This document shows positions 52,407 through 62,320 of a stretch of 64,000 nucleotides of DNA, piece after piece (positions within the stretch are counted from its first letter, which is position 1; the number at the start of each line of letters is the position of its first letter). Source of the stretch: Desulfobacillus sp041396245 (GTDB lineage Bacteria > Pseudomonadota > Gammaproteobacteria > Burkholderiales > Rhodocyclaceae). The position numbers were made by a program, and so were the translations under genes. The DNA lies in assembly GCA_041396245.1 (NCBI GenBank), contig JAWKYW010000008.1:62001-126000 (forward strand), given 5' to 3'. The notes below the pieces were generated by a model that was given only the letters and a program-made list of their open reading frames with translations, ran no database searches and was not told the origin of the DNA.

Positions 52407-54188
52407 ATGTGTGGAATCGCCGGCGAAGCGCGCTTCGACCTTTCCCCCCCCGATCTGACCGCAGTCGTCCGCATGGGCGATGCGCTCGCGCCGCGCGGCC
52501 CCGATGCGGCCGGTGCCTGGCAGCAGGGCCGGTTCGCCCTCGCCCACCGCCGCCTGCGCATCATCGATCTCTCGGAGCACGCCCAGCAGCCGATGTCGGA
52601 TCCGCAACTGGGGCTGACGATCGTCTTCAACGGCTGCATTTACAACTACCGCGAACTGCGCGACGAGCTCGCCGGGCTGGGCTACGCGTTCTTCTCCCAG
52701 GGCGACACGGAAGTCATCCTCAAGGCCTTCCATGCCTGGGGCGCGGACTGCGTGCGGCGCTTCCACGGCATGTTCGCCTTCGCCATCGTCGAGCGCGACA
52801 GCGGCAGGCTGACGCTGGCGCGCGACCGCTTCGGCATCAAGCCGCTGTATCTGGCCGAACAGCCCGGCCGCCTGCGCTTCGCCTCGACCTTGCCGGCGCT
52901 GCTGGCGGGCGGCGGGGTCGACACCGCCATCGACGCGGCCGCCCTGAACCATTACATGAGCTGGCACGCGGTGGTGCCGCCGCCGCTGACCCTCCTTGCC
53001 GGGGTGCGCAAACTGCCGCCCGCCACGGTCGCCGTCTTCGAGGCGGACGGCAGGCGCCGCGACACGACCTACTGGGAACTGCCGGTGCGCGAGGACCCCG
53101 CCCTGGCAGCCCTGCCCGCCGCCGAACGCGAGGCCCTGGTCGAGGCGGCGCTGCGCCGGGCGGTCGAACGCCGCATGGTGGCGGACGTGCCGGTCGGCGT
53201 GCTGCTGTCGGGGGGCGTCGATTCGAGCCTGATCGTCGCGCTGCTCGCCGAGCTGGGCCAAGGCAACAATGGCGGGCTGGAAACCTTCTCGATCGGCTTC
53301 GAGGCCGCCGGCGGCGAGGCCGGCGACGAGTTCAGGTATTCCGACCTGGTGGCGCAGCGCTTCGGCACGCGCCACCACCAGATCCGCATCCCCACGGCCG
53401 ACATGCTCTCGGCGCTGCCCGACGCCATTGCCGCGATGGCCGAACCGATGGTCAGCTACGACAACATCGCCTTCTATCTGCTGTCGCGCGAGGTGGCGAA
53501 GCACCTCAAGGTCGTGCAGAGCGGCCAGGGCGCCGACGAGGTGTTTGCCGGCTACCACTGGTATCCGAAACTGGCGGCGGCGGCCGACCCGGCCGATGCC
53601 TACGCCGAGGTTTTCTTCGACCGCGACTACGCGGAATACGCCGGGGTCGTCGCGCCGCGATATGTCGACGAAGACCACAGCCGGCGCTACCTCGAGCGCC
53701 ACTTCGCGCAGGCCCCGGCGTCGAGCGCCCTCGACAAGGCCCTGCACATCGACACCACGGTGATGCTGGTCGACGACCCGGTCAAGCGCGTCGACAACAT
53801 GACCATGGCCTGGGGGCTGGAGGCCCGCGTGCCCTTCCTCGACCACGAGCTGGTCGAGCTGGCCGGGCGCCTGCCCGAGGCCGACAAGCTGCCCGACGAC
53901 GGCAAGACGGTGCTCAAATCCATCGCCCGCCGCCTGCTGCCCCGCGAGATCGTCGACCGGCCCAAGGGCTACTTCCCGGTGCCGGCGCTCAAGTACATCG
54001 AAGGGCCGGTGCTCGACATGGTGCGCGGCGCGCTCGACAGCCGGGCCGCGCGCGAGCGCGGCCTGTTCCAGCGCATCGCCATAGAGAAACTGCTGGCCGA
54101 TCCGTCGGCCCACCTGACGCCGCTGCGCGGCTCCAAGCTCTGGCAGGTCGCGCTGCTCGAGCTCTGGCTGCAGGCGAGGGGGATCTGA
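52407..54188 (+). CDS. asnO: N-acetylglutaminylglutamine amidotransferase (asparagine-synthetase-like)
   Basis: 593-residue class II glutamine amidotransferase. It begins MCGIAGEARFD with the catalytic N-terminal Cys, has RGPDAAGAW, and an ATP-pyrophosphatase domain GVLLSGGVDSSLIVALLAEL (SGGxDSS). Together with the next gene it would make the osmoprotectant dipeptide N-acetylglutaminylglutamine amide (NAGGN). Identity rests on the conserved three-gene NAGGN locus rather than on a diagnostic motif versus AsnB. Confidence 0.85.
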   Translation: MCGIAGEARFDLSPPDLTAVVRMGDALAPRGPDAAGAWQQGRFALAHRRLRIIDLSEHAQQPMSDPQLGLTIVFNGCIYNYRELRDELAGLGYAFFSQGDTEVILKAFHAWGADCVRRFHGMFAFAIVERDSGRLTLARDRFGIKPLYLAEQPGRLRFASTLPALLAGGGVDTAIDAAALNHYMSWHAVVPPPLTLLAGVRKLPPATVAVFEADGRRRDTTYWELPVREDPALAALPAAEREALVEAALRRAVERRMVADVPVGVLLSGGVDSSLIVALLAELGQGNNGGLETFSIGFEAAGGEAGDEFRYSDLVAQRFGTRHHQIRIPTADMLSALPDAIAAMAEPMVSYDNIAFYLLSREVAKHLKVVQSGQGADEVFAGYHWYPKLAAAADPADAYAEVFFDRDYAEYAGVVAPRYVDEDHSRRYLERHFAQAPASSALDKALHIDTTVMLVDDPVKRVDNMTMAWGLEARVPFLDHELVELAGRLPEADKLPDDGKTVLKSIARRLLPREIVDRPKGYFPVPALKYIEGPVLDMVRGALDSRAARERGLFQRIAIEKLLADPSAHLTPLRGSKLWQVALLELWLQARGI

Positions 54189-54189
54189 C

Positions 54190-55974
54190 ATGGGCCATCC
54201 GCAGAACGATCCGCCGTCGGACGACGATCTGATGGATCCGTTGCGCATGAGCACCCTGAAAAACTGGGGCGAGCCGCTGGAGCATGCGCCGACGAACGCG
54301 ATGAAGGCCGAGGCGGCGGCGGACTGCGGCTGGGGCCGCCTGATCTTCGGCCAGACTTTCGAGGAGCCGGAGCGGCTCGCCGAAACCCTTCGCGCCGAAG
54401 CGCCCGGCCAGCGCGATGTCGGTTTCTACATCCGCGATCCGCACGTGGTGATCGCGCAGGCGCCGCAGTCGCTGTTCCTCGATCCCTCGCACACCTACCG
54501 CCTCGCCCTGCAGGCGCACCCGCTCGAGGCGACGGCCGGCGACGCCTGGGAGGTCCGCCCGGCGACGCCCGGCGACGCCGCCGAACTGGAACGCATCTAC
54601 CTCACGCGCCAGATGGTGCCGCTTCGCGCCGGTTTTCTCGACACCCTGCACCCGGATGGCGCCGTGATGCTCCTGGTCGCCGCCGAAACGGGCGCGGCGG
54701 GCGCGGGCCGCCTGCTCGGCGCCGTCACCGGGGTCGACCACGTGGTGGCCTTCGACGACCCCGACCATGGCGCCAGCCTGTGGTCGCTGGCGGTCGACCC
54801 GCAGTGCCCCTATCCCGGCATCGGCGCCGCCCTGGTGGCGGCCCTCGCCACGCATTTCCGCCGCTGCGGCCGCACCTATCTCGATCTCTCGGTGATGCAC
54901 GACAACACCGAGGCCATCGCCCTCTACGAGCGCTTCGGCTTCGCCCGTGTGCCGGTCTATTGCGTCAAGCACAAGAATCCGATCAACGAAAAGCTCTACG
55001 TCGGGCCGGACGAGGCCGGCGAACTCAACATCTATGCCCGCATTCTGGTCGACGAGGCGCGCCGCCGCGGCATCGCGGTCGAGGTGATCGACGCCGCCCA
55101 CGGCTACTTCCGCCTGACCTTCGGCGGCCGCAGCATCGTCTGTCGCGAGTCGCTCTCCGAACTGACCTCGGCGATCGCGATGAGCCGCTGCGACGACAAG
55201 CGCGTCACCCGCAAGGTGCTGACCGGCGCCGGATTGAGCATGCCCGAGCAGATACTGGCGGGCCACGCCCCGTTCGACGCCCGCGATCGCGCCGAACTGG
55301 CCGCCTTCCTCGATCGCCACGGCAGCGTCGTCGTCAAGCCGGCGCGCGGCGAACAGGGCCACGGCGTGGCCGTCGACCTGCGCAGCCTTGCCGGGATCGA
55401 GCGCGCGGTCGCGGCGGCGCGGCAGTTCTGCGACGACGTGGTCGTGGAGGAAACGGTCGCCGGCGAGGACCTGCGCATCATCGTCATCGACTACCAGGTG
55501 GTCGCCGCCGCCACGCGCCGGCCCGCCGAGATCGTCGGCGACGGCGTGCACGACATCGCCACGCTGATCGACAAGCAAAGCCGCCGCCGCGCCGCCGCCA
55601 CTGCCGGCGAGAGCCGCATCCCCATGGACGCCGAAACCGAGCGCTGCATCGCCGCCGCCGGCCACGGCATGGGCACGGTGCTGCCGGCCGGCGCGCGGCT
55701 GGCCGTGCGCAAGACCGCCAACCTGCACACAGGCGGCACCATCAACGACGTCACCGCGCAGCTGCACCCGACGCTGCGCGAGGTGGCGGAACACGCCGCC
55801 CGGGCGCTCGACATCCCGGTGACGGGCCTCGATTTCATCGTGCCCGATCCGGCCGGTCCCGACTACGCGATCATCGAGGCCAACGAACGGCCCGGCCTCG
55901 CCAACCACGAACCGCAGCCGACGGCCGAGCGCTTCATCGACCTGCTGTTTCCCCAGACCCGGAACGCATCATGA
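54190..55974 (+). CDS. ngg: N-acetylglutaminylglutamine synthetase (GNAT plus ATP-grasp fusion)
   Basis: 594-residue bifunctional protein. The N-terminal part (about residues 60-270) has a GNAT acetyltransferase signature LAVDPQCPYPGIGAALVAAL and LYERFGFARVPV. The C-terminal part (about 330-590) is an ATP-grasp ligase: VVVKPARGEQGHGVAVDL, VVEETVAGEDLRIIVID and the C-terminal NDVTAQLHP/ FIVPDPAGPDYAIIEANERPG block. It follows asnO by 1 bp. It would acetylate glutamine and join it to a second glutamine. Confidence 0.88.
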   Translation: MGHPQNDPPSDDDLMDPLRMSTLKNWGEPLEHAPTNAMKAEAAADCGWGRLIFGQTFEEPERLAETLRAEAPGQRDVGFYIRDPHVVIAQAPQSLFLDPSHTYRLALQAHPLEATAGDAWEVRPATPGDAAELERIYLTRQMVPLRAGFLDTLHPDGAVMLLVAAETGAAGAGRLLGAVTGVDHVVAFDDPDHGASLWSLAVDPQCPYPGIGAALVAALATHFRRCGRTYLDLSVMHDNTEAIALYERFGFARVPVYCVKHKNPINEKLYVGPDEAGELNIYARILVDEARRRGIAVEVIDAAHGYFRLTFGGRSIVCRESLSELTSAIAMSRCDDKRVTRKVLTGAGLSMPEQILAGHAPFDARDRAELAAFLDRHGSVVVKPARGEQGHGVAVDLRSLAGIERAVAAARQFCDDVVVEETVAGEDLRIIVIDYQVVAAATRRPAEIVGDGVHDIATLIDKQSRRRAAATAGESRIPMDAETERCIAAAGHGMGTVLPAGARLAVRKTANLHTGGTINDVTAQLHPTLREVAEHAARALDIPVTGLDFIVPDPAGPDYAIIEANERPGLANHEPQPTAERFIDLLFPQTRNAS

Positions 55975-57089
55975 GCAATCCACCCATCATCGACCTCGAT
56001 TACCTGCGCATCCTTCTCGAAAAGCTGCTCCTCACGCCAAGCCCTTCGGGCATGACCGACGAGGTGGTGCTGCTGGTCTGCGGCGAACTCGACGCCATCG
56101 GCGTGCCCTACGCCCTGACGCGCCGCGGCGCGATCCGCGCCGACCTGGAGGGAATCCGGCACAGCCCGGACCGCGCCATCGTCGCCCACCTCGACACGCT
56201 GGGCGCGATGGTCAAGCGGGTCAGGGAAAACGGCCGCCTCGAAGCAGTGCCGATCGGCACCTGGTCGGCGCGCTTCGCCGAAGGCGCGCGCGTCACGATC
56301 CATTGCGACGGCGGCCGGCGCTACCGCGGCACGCTGCTCCCGCGCAAGGCCTCCGGCCACGTCTTCAACGAGGAAGTGGACAGCCAGCCCGGCGGCTGGG
56401 CGAACCTCGAGATCCGCGTCGACGAGCGCTGCCATTCGCGCGCCGACGCCGCCGCGCTCGGCATCAACGTCGGCGACACCTGCTCGGTGGACAGCCAGCC
56501 GGAATTCAACGCCAACGGCTTCGTCAACGCGCGCCACCTCGACGACAAGGCCGGCGTCGCCACGCTGCTCGCGGTGGCGAAGGCGGTGCGCCAGCGCCAG
56601 GCGCGGCTGCCGGTTGATTGCCACCTGCTGTTCACCATCTCGGAGGAAGTCGGCGTCGGCGCCTCGCACGTGCTGCACGGCGACGTCGCCGAGCTGATTT
56701 CGGTAGACAACGGCACCATCGCGCCGAACCAGAACACCTGCGAATACGGCGTCACCGTCTCGATGCAGGATTCCGCCGGGCCCTTCGACTGGCACCTGAC
56801 GCGCCATCTGCTCGAACTGTGCGCCGAGCACGGCATCGCGCACAGCCGCGACGTGTTCCGCTACTACCGCAGCGACGCCGCCGCCGCGGTCGAGGCCGGC
56901 AACGACATCCGCACCGCGCTCCTGTGCTTTGCGCTCGACGCCTCGCACGGCTGGGAACGCAGCCACCTCGATTCGCTCGTCGCGCTCGGCGACCTGCTCT
57001 ACCACTACATCTGCAGCAAGCCGCTGTTCCAGCGCGACGCCATGGTGCTCGGCCCGCTCGGCGATTTTCCGGAGGGAACCCAGCAGTAG
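55971..57089 (+). CDS. M42-family peptidase of the NAGGN locus
   Basis: 372-residue M42/M20-type metallopeptidase. LDTLGAMVKRV carries a metal aspartate, ARHLDDKAGVATLLAV and TISEEVGVGASHVL the bridging Asp and catalytic Glu pair, and DASHGWERSH a C-terminal metal histidine. This protein is a regular third member of NAGGN operons; a role in turnover of the dipeptide is inferred. Start ATG overlaps the ngg stop by 4 bp. Confidence 0.87.
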   Translation: MSNPPIIDLDYLRILLEKLLLTPSPSGMTDEVVLLVCGELDAIGVPYALTRRGAIRADLEGIRHSPDRAIVAHLDTLGAMVKRVRENGRLEAVPIGTWSARFAEGARVTIHCDGGRRYRGTLLPRKASGHVFNEEVDSQPGGWANLEIRVDERCHSRADAAALGINVGDTCSVDSQPEFNANGFVNARHLDDKAGVATLLAVAKAVRQRQARLPVDCHLLFTISEEVGVGASHVLHGDVAELISVDNGTIAPNQNTCEYGVTVSMQDSAGPFDWHLTRHLLELCAEHGIAHSRDVFRYYRSDAAAAVEAGNDIRTALLCFALDASHGWERSHLDSLVALGDLLYHYICSKPLFQRDAMVLGPLGDFPEGTQQ

Positions 57090-57202
57090 CGGCCGCCGCC
57101 GCCATTGCGCCACGGCCGCCTTGCCGGACCGGCAAGCACGCGCTGCCCGATGACCGAAGGAAATCCCTGCGGGTCATGCACCGAAGGTCGTCCCGGGTAA
57201 TG

Positions 57203-57226
57203 AAAAGTCAGCCATTGCAGGACGGC
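57203..57226 (-). repeat. GCCGY-N10-CTGACTTT motif, copy g
   Basis: On the minus strand GCCGT, ten bases, CTGACTTTT. Lies just after the M42 peptidase gene, before the dinB remnant. Confidence 0.7.
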
Positions 57227-57239
57227 GCGCATTCCGTCG

Positions 57240-57616
57240 GTGACGTGCGTGGACGCCTGCTTCAGCCGCCGTGAAGCAACAGCGCTTCGGCCTGGCGCTC
57301 ACCGCAGTGCGCGACAGCGAGCGCGCCTCGGCCAGCCTCGGCGTCGGCGTGCGCAAGGTGAAGTGGTTCGTCTACGTCGCCTCGGCGATCGTGGCGATGC
57401 CGATCGAGCAGCCGAGGCCGGTGGCCTCGCGGACGGCCTGCTTGATGCACCGGGCGAGTTCCGCCGCGCCCCTTGTAGTCCCGCAGGCGGGCAATGCCGC
57501 CGGCCGCGGCGGACGACGGGCCGGCCACGCAGTTCGGGGCGCTTCAGCAGCTCGACGGAGGCATGGGAGGCATCCATGTCGAGGTGGGCGATGCGGCGCG
57601 GGGGCGGGGCATTCAT
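57240..57616 (-). pseudogene. DNA polymerase IV (dinB) remnant
   Basis: Minus-strand frames give the polymerase IV N-terminus RRIAHLDMDASHASVELLKR then PELRGRPVV, continue in another frame as ARLRDYKGRG, then jump to ARCIKQAVREATGLGCSIGI and end with a short tail near 57240. A normal dinB is about 1.1 kb; only about 375 bp remain, with a large internal deletion and frameshifts. Confidence 0.75.
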
Positions 57617-57670
57617 GCTCGGGCGGCGGCGGGCACAGTCCCGCGACGAAGATCGGCCGATGCCGATTGC

Positions 57671-57961
57671 CTACCACTTCGCAGGCGGTTTGCGCGAAGT
57701 ATGGAAGACGCGAAGCAACTGGATTTCGCTGCCGCGAACGCGATAGGGGATGATGTAGCGCGTCCTGGTAACGACCAGTTCGCGTGTGCCGGCCACCCGG
57801 CCGGGGCGCCCCAGCGCCGGGTTGTCAATCAGTTGGGTGACTGCAGAATGAATTCGGCTGACCTCCAGCCGCGCGGCCGCCGGATCTTCGACGGCGATAT
57901 GGTCGGCTTCTTCGTCCAGATTTCTCAGCGCGGTACGCAGCCACTTAAGCCGCATCGACAT
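57671..57961 (-). CDS. ParE-family toxin
   Basis: 96-residue RelE/ParE-fold toxin starting MSMRLKWLRTALRNLDEEAD. VEDPAAARLEVSRIHSAVTQ and NPALGRPGRVAGTRELVV, then YIIPYRVRGSEIQLLRVFH follow the ParE pattern. It overlaps the antitoxin gene by 17 bp. Intact frame. Confidence 0.87.
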   Translation of the reverse strand: MSMRLKWLRTALRNLDEEADHIAVEDPAAARLEVSRIHSAVTQLIDNPALGRPGRVAGTRELVVTRTRYIIPYRVRGSEIQLLRVFHTSRKPPAKW

Positions 57962-58193
57962 CCCACTTGCGGAATACCGCTCGCACTGCGGCATCGCTTG
58001 CGAAGTCGCCCGCATTGGCTTCGGCAATGGCGGCCTGCGTCTCGCGGATCTGCCATTCGTTCAGATCGACATATTCCCGGATGGCATCCGCCGCCAGAAA
58101 CGATTTGCTGCGATGGGTCACCGTGGCGAGGCGGTCCAGGCGATCCTTGATCTCGGGTTCGAGACGGATAGTTACAGTGGTCGAGGCAGGCAT
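57945..58193 (-). CDS. Ribbon-helix-helix antitoxin of the ParE pair
   Basis: 82-residue CopG/ParD-like antitoxin starting MPASTTVTIRLEPEIKDRLD, with THRSKSFLAADAIREYV as the RHH helices. Antitoxin-first order with the toxin. A start at 58193 is preferred over upstream in-frame codons, as it matches family length and has AAGGTGAC before it. Confidence 0.87.
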   Translation of the reverse strand: MPASTTVTIRLEPEIKDRLDRLATVTHRSKSFLAADAIREYVDLNEWQIRETQAAIAEANAGDFASDAAVRAVFRKWDVDAA

Positions 58194-58286
58194 GGTGTCA
58201 CCTTGCTTGTGCAGATGTGATTGGATGTACACAATACAACACAGCTGGTCGCGTTTCAAATCGGTCCGCCCATCGGATGCCATTGC

Positions 58287-58310
58287 GCCGCTCTCCGGCG
58301 GCTGACTTTT
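58287..58310 (+). repeat. GCCGY-N10-CTGACTTT motif, copy h
   Basis: GCCGC, ten bases, CTGACTTTT, immediately downstream of the SDR stop codon (58312-58314) but on the opposite strand. With copy g it brackets the dinB remnant and toxin-antitoxin pair in inverted orientation. Confidence 0.7.
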
Positions 58311-58311
58311 T

Positions 58312-59073
58312 CTACAGCTTCAGCCCGCGCGCCTTGCGGCCGGCGTGCTTGAACAAGCGGTCGTACACCGCGTTGGGCAGGAGCTTCATGGCGCGGGCGA
58401 CGAGGGCCATTTGCCAGGGCACCACGGCGTAGCGGCGGCCTTCGTCGATGACGCGGGCGATGCGCCGCGCGGCGACGTCGGCGGGCAGGATGAAGGGCAT
58501 GCGGTACTTGTTCACCGCCGTCATCGGCGTGGCGACGTAGCCGGGGCAGACGGTGACGACCCTGACGCCGCTCGGCCGCAGCTCGACGCGCAGTGCTTCC
58601 AGGTAGGTGATGGCGGCGGCCTTGGAGGCGCTGTAGGCGCCGGCGCCGGGAATGCCGCGCAGGCCGGCCACCGAGGCGATGCCGGCGAGCCGTCCGCGGC
58701 CCGCTTCGCGCATCGGCGCGATGAAAGGGTGGAAGGTGGCGGCCAGGCCGACGACGTTGGTCTGCATGACGCGGCCGAAGACGGCGAGGTCCTCGGCGTG
58801 CTCGGTCAGCGTGCCGACGGAGACGCCGGCATTGGCGATGACGATGTCGGGCACGCCGAAGCGTTGCATGAAGTCGCGCGCCGCTTCCTGCATGGCTTTT
58901 GCGTCGGCGACATCGGCGATGTAGAGGGCAGGGTCACCCGGCAGCTTGCGCGCGACGTCGGCGAGGGCCTCGGCGCGGCGCGCCACCAGGCCGAGCTGCG
59001 CGCCGTGCGCGGCATAGTGCGTGGCCAGCGCCGCGCCGATGCCGGAGGAGGCGCCGGTGATGAAGACGCGCAT
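58312..59073 (-). CDS. Short-chain dehydrogenase/reductase
   Basis: 253-residue SDR. The N-terminal FITGASSGIGAALATHYA is the cofactor-binding T-G-x3-G-I-G loop, IANAGV is the structural NAG, and YSASKAAAITYLEALRVEL holds the Y-x3-K catalytic pair with the upstream serine in GIASVAGL. Prefers NAD(P)H; substrate unknown. Transcribed away from dsbA's region but in the same direction. Confidence 0.9.
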   Translation of the reverse strand: MRVFITGASSGIGAALATHYAAHGAQLGLVARRAEALADVARKLPGDPALYIADVADAKAMQEAARDFMQRFGVPDIVIANAGVSVGTLTEHAEDLAVFGRVMQTNVVGLAATFHPFIAPMREAGRGRLAGIASVAGLRGIPGAGAYSASKAAAITYLEALRVELRPSGVRVVTVCPGYVATPMTAVNKYRMPFILPADVAARRIARVIDEGRRYAVVPWQMALVARAMKLLPNAVYDRLFKHAGRKARGLKL

Positions 59074-59084
59074 GAAAAGCTACA

Positions 59085-59190
59085 CCACTTTCAACGCAAA
59101 GAGCGCAAAGGCGCAAAGGACGCAAAAAGCACCAATATCGAACAACAACTTTGCGCGCTTTGCGTCTTTGCGAGCTTTGCGTTAAGGGTG
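59085..59190. repeat. CGCAAAG-type inverted repeat, copy 2
   Basis: CGCAAAGAGCGCAAAGGCGC and its inverted counterpart CTTTGCGTCTTTGCGAGC flank an AT-rich loop. Same design as 2366-2480. Confidence 0.75.
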
Positions 59191-59194
59191 GTTA

Positions 59195-59827
59195 TTATTT
59201 TTTCTTGCGCTCGGCGCGCGCCTTGGCGATCAGCGCGTCGAGGGTCTTCAGCAGCGCCTCGGGGCTGCCGGCCATCGAGACGGAGGTCAGGTATTTGCCG
59301 TCGACCACCAGCGCCGGCACGCCGTCGACGTCGTAAGCCCGTGTGAGCTGGACGGCGCGCTTGGTCTTGCTCTGCACCGAGAAGGATTTCCAGGCCGCGT
59401 CGAACCTGGCGCGGTCGACGCCCTTCTTCGCCATCCATTCGATCTGGATCTTTTCGTCGTTTAGATTGACGCGGTCCAGGTGGATGGCATTGAACACCTG
59501 GCCGTGCAGCCGCTCCAGCTCGCCCAGCGCCTCGAGCGTATAGAAGGTGCGCGCATTCGGCGCCCAGCGCGGCGTGGGAATGGCCGGAATGCGGCGGAAG
59601 GCCACGTCCCCGGGCAATTTGGCCGTCCACTTTTCCAGGACGGGCTCGAGGTCGAAGCAGTGCGGGCAGCCGTACCAGAAGAACTCGATCACCTCGATCC
59701 GGTCGCCGGTGTCGACGGCCTGCGGATTGGCGAGCGGCTTGTAGGCGGGTTTCCCCTGGGCGGCGGCGCTGCCGGCGAGCAAGGCCAGGGTGAGGCCGAC
59801 CAGGCCCAGCCATTTCTTCAAGTGCAT
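59195..59827 (-). CDS. dsbA: Thiol:disulfide interchange protein DsbA
   Basis: 210-residue periplasmic oxidoreductase. Signal peptide MHLKKWLGLVGLTLALLAGS, active site FFWYGCPHCFDLEP (CPHC), and the cis-Pro loop DVDGVPALVVDGKY. It introduces disulfides into exported proteins. Next to the SPOR-domain gene upstream (15 bp gap), same strand. Confidence 0.93.
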   Translation of the reverse strand: MHLKKWLGLVGLTLALLAGSAAAQGKPAYKPLANPQAVDTGDRIEVIEFFWYGCPHCFDLEPVLEKWTAKLPGDVAFRRIPAIPTPRWAPNARTFYTLEALGELERLHGQVFNAIHLDRVNLNDEKIQIEWMAKKGVDRARFDAAWKSFSVQSKTKRAVQLTRAYDVDGVPALVVDGKYLTSVSMAGSPEALLKTLDALIAKARAERKKK

Positions 59828-59842
59828 GATTTCTCCTTGGAA

Positions 59843-60430
59843 TTAATTGGCGACGGCCCGGGTGTCCTTGCCATCCTTGACTCTGACCACGCCGACCTGG
59901 ATTCCGTTCTGCGCCAGAAGCGAACGCACCTTGGCCATTTGCTCGGGGTTGGCATAGGGACCGATGCGGACGCGGTGCATGGTGCCCTTTTCGGCCAGCG
60001 TCACCTGCTGCACGCTGGCCTCCACCCCCATTAACGCCAGACGCGCCTTGAGGTTGTCAGCGTCGGCAGGATTCTGGAAGGCACCGGCCTGGAGGAAGAG
60101 GGCTTCCCCGGCGGGTTTCGCCGCAGGGGCCGGTTTCGGCTCGGCCTGGGGAACGGGCTCCTGGCTGCCGGGCAGGATCTTGTAGAACTCGAAGCGCGGT
60201 TTTTCTTCCACCTTGTCGCCGGGCTTGCCCGGCAGGGGTTCCGGCTCGATCGGCACGGCGTCCGGCCGGGGCCCGCCGTTCGTCCCGGCAGCCGGCCTGG
60301 CGATCTTTTCCTGGAAGGGCGGCGGCGTCTTGTTGATGTACCAGGCGACGGCGGCGGCGGCGACGACGCCGACGACGAGGCCGATGAAAATGCCGAGAAG
60401 GGTGCCGCCGTCTTGCTTGCGTGTGTTCAT
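59843..60430 (-). CDS. SPOR-domain cell-division-type protein (FtsN-like)
   Basis: 195-residue protein: one N-terminal transmembrane helix (LLGIFIGLVVGVVAAAAVAW), a proline-rich periplasmic linker (about residues 40-115) and a C-terminal SPOR domain (FLQAGAFQNPADADNLKARL and VRIGPYANPEQMAKVRSLL) that binds denuded septal glycan. Located between argS and dsbA, the usual order in betaproteobacteria. Confidence 0.88.
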   Translation of the reverse strand: MNTRKQDGGTLLGIFIGLVVGVVAAAAVAWYINKTPPPFQEKIARPAAGTNGGPRPDAVPIEPEPLPGKPGDKVEEKPRFEFYKILPGSQEPVPQAEPKPAPAAKPAGEALFLQAGAFQNPADADNLKARLALMGVEASVQQVTLAEKGTMHRVRIGPYANPEQMAKVRSLLAQNGIQVGVVRVKDGKDTRAVAN

Positions 60431-60437
60431 CTGTGCC

Positions 60438-62183
<1,746 letters not shown>

Positions 62184-62228
62184 ACGGATGGATTCTGCTG
62201 CCATGCGGGTAAATTCGGGAAAGAACGG

Positions 62229-62234
62229 ATTATA
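62229..62234 (-). promoter_or_regulatory. Probable -10 element of argS
   Basis: TATAAT on the minus strand about 45 bp before the argS start. No clear -35 was seen at the usual spacing. Confidence 0.45.
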
Positions 62235-62320
62235 CCGCCGGGCGCCGGGCGGCATGCCCGGCCTTGCGCCAAATGCAGTTAAAATCAACGCTTTCCCAAT
62301 ACGCAATACGCGCCGCCATC

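Noticed and set aside
57671..58027. Longer ParE reading frame starting at 58027
   Set aside because: The extension overlaps the antitoxin for most of its length and lacks toxin features; MSMRLKWL matches family length.
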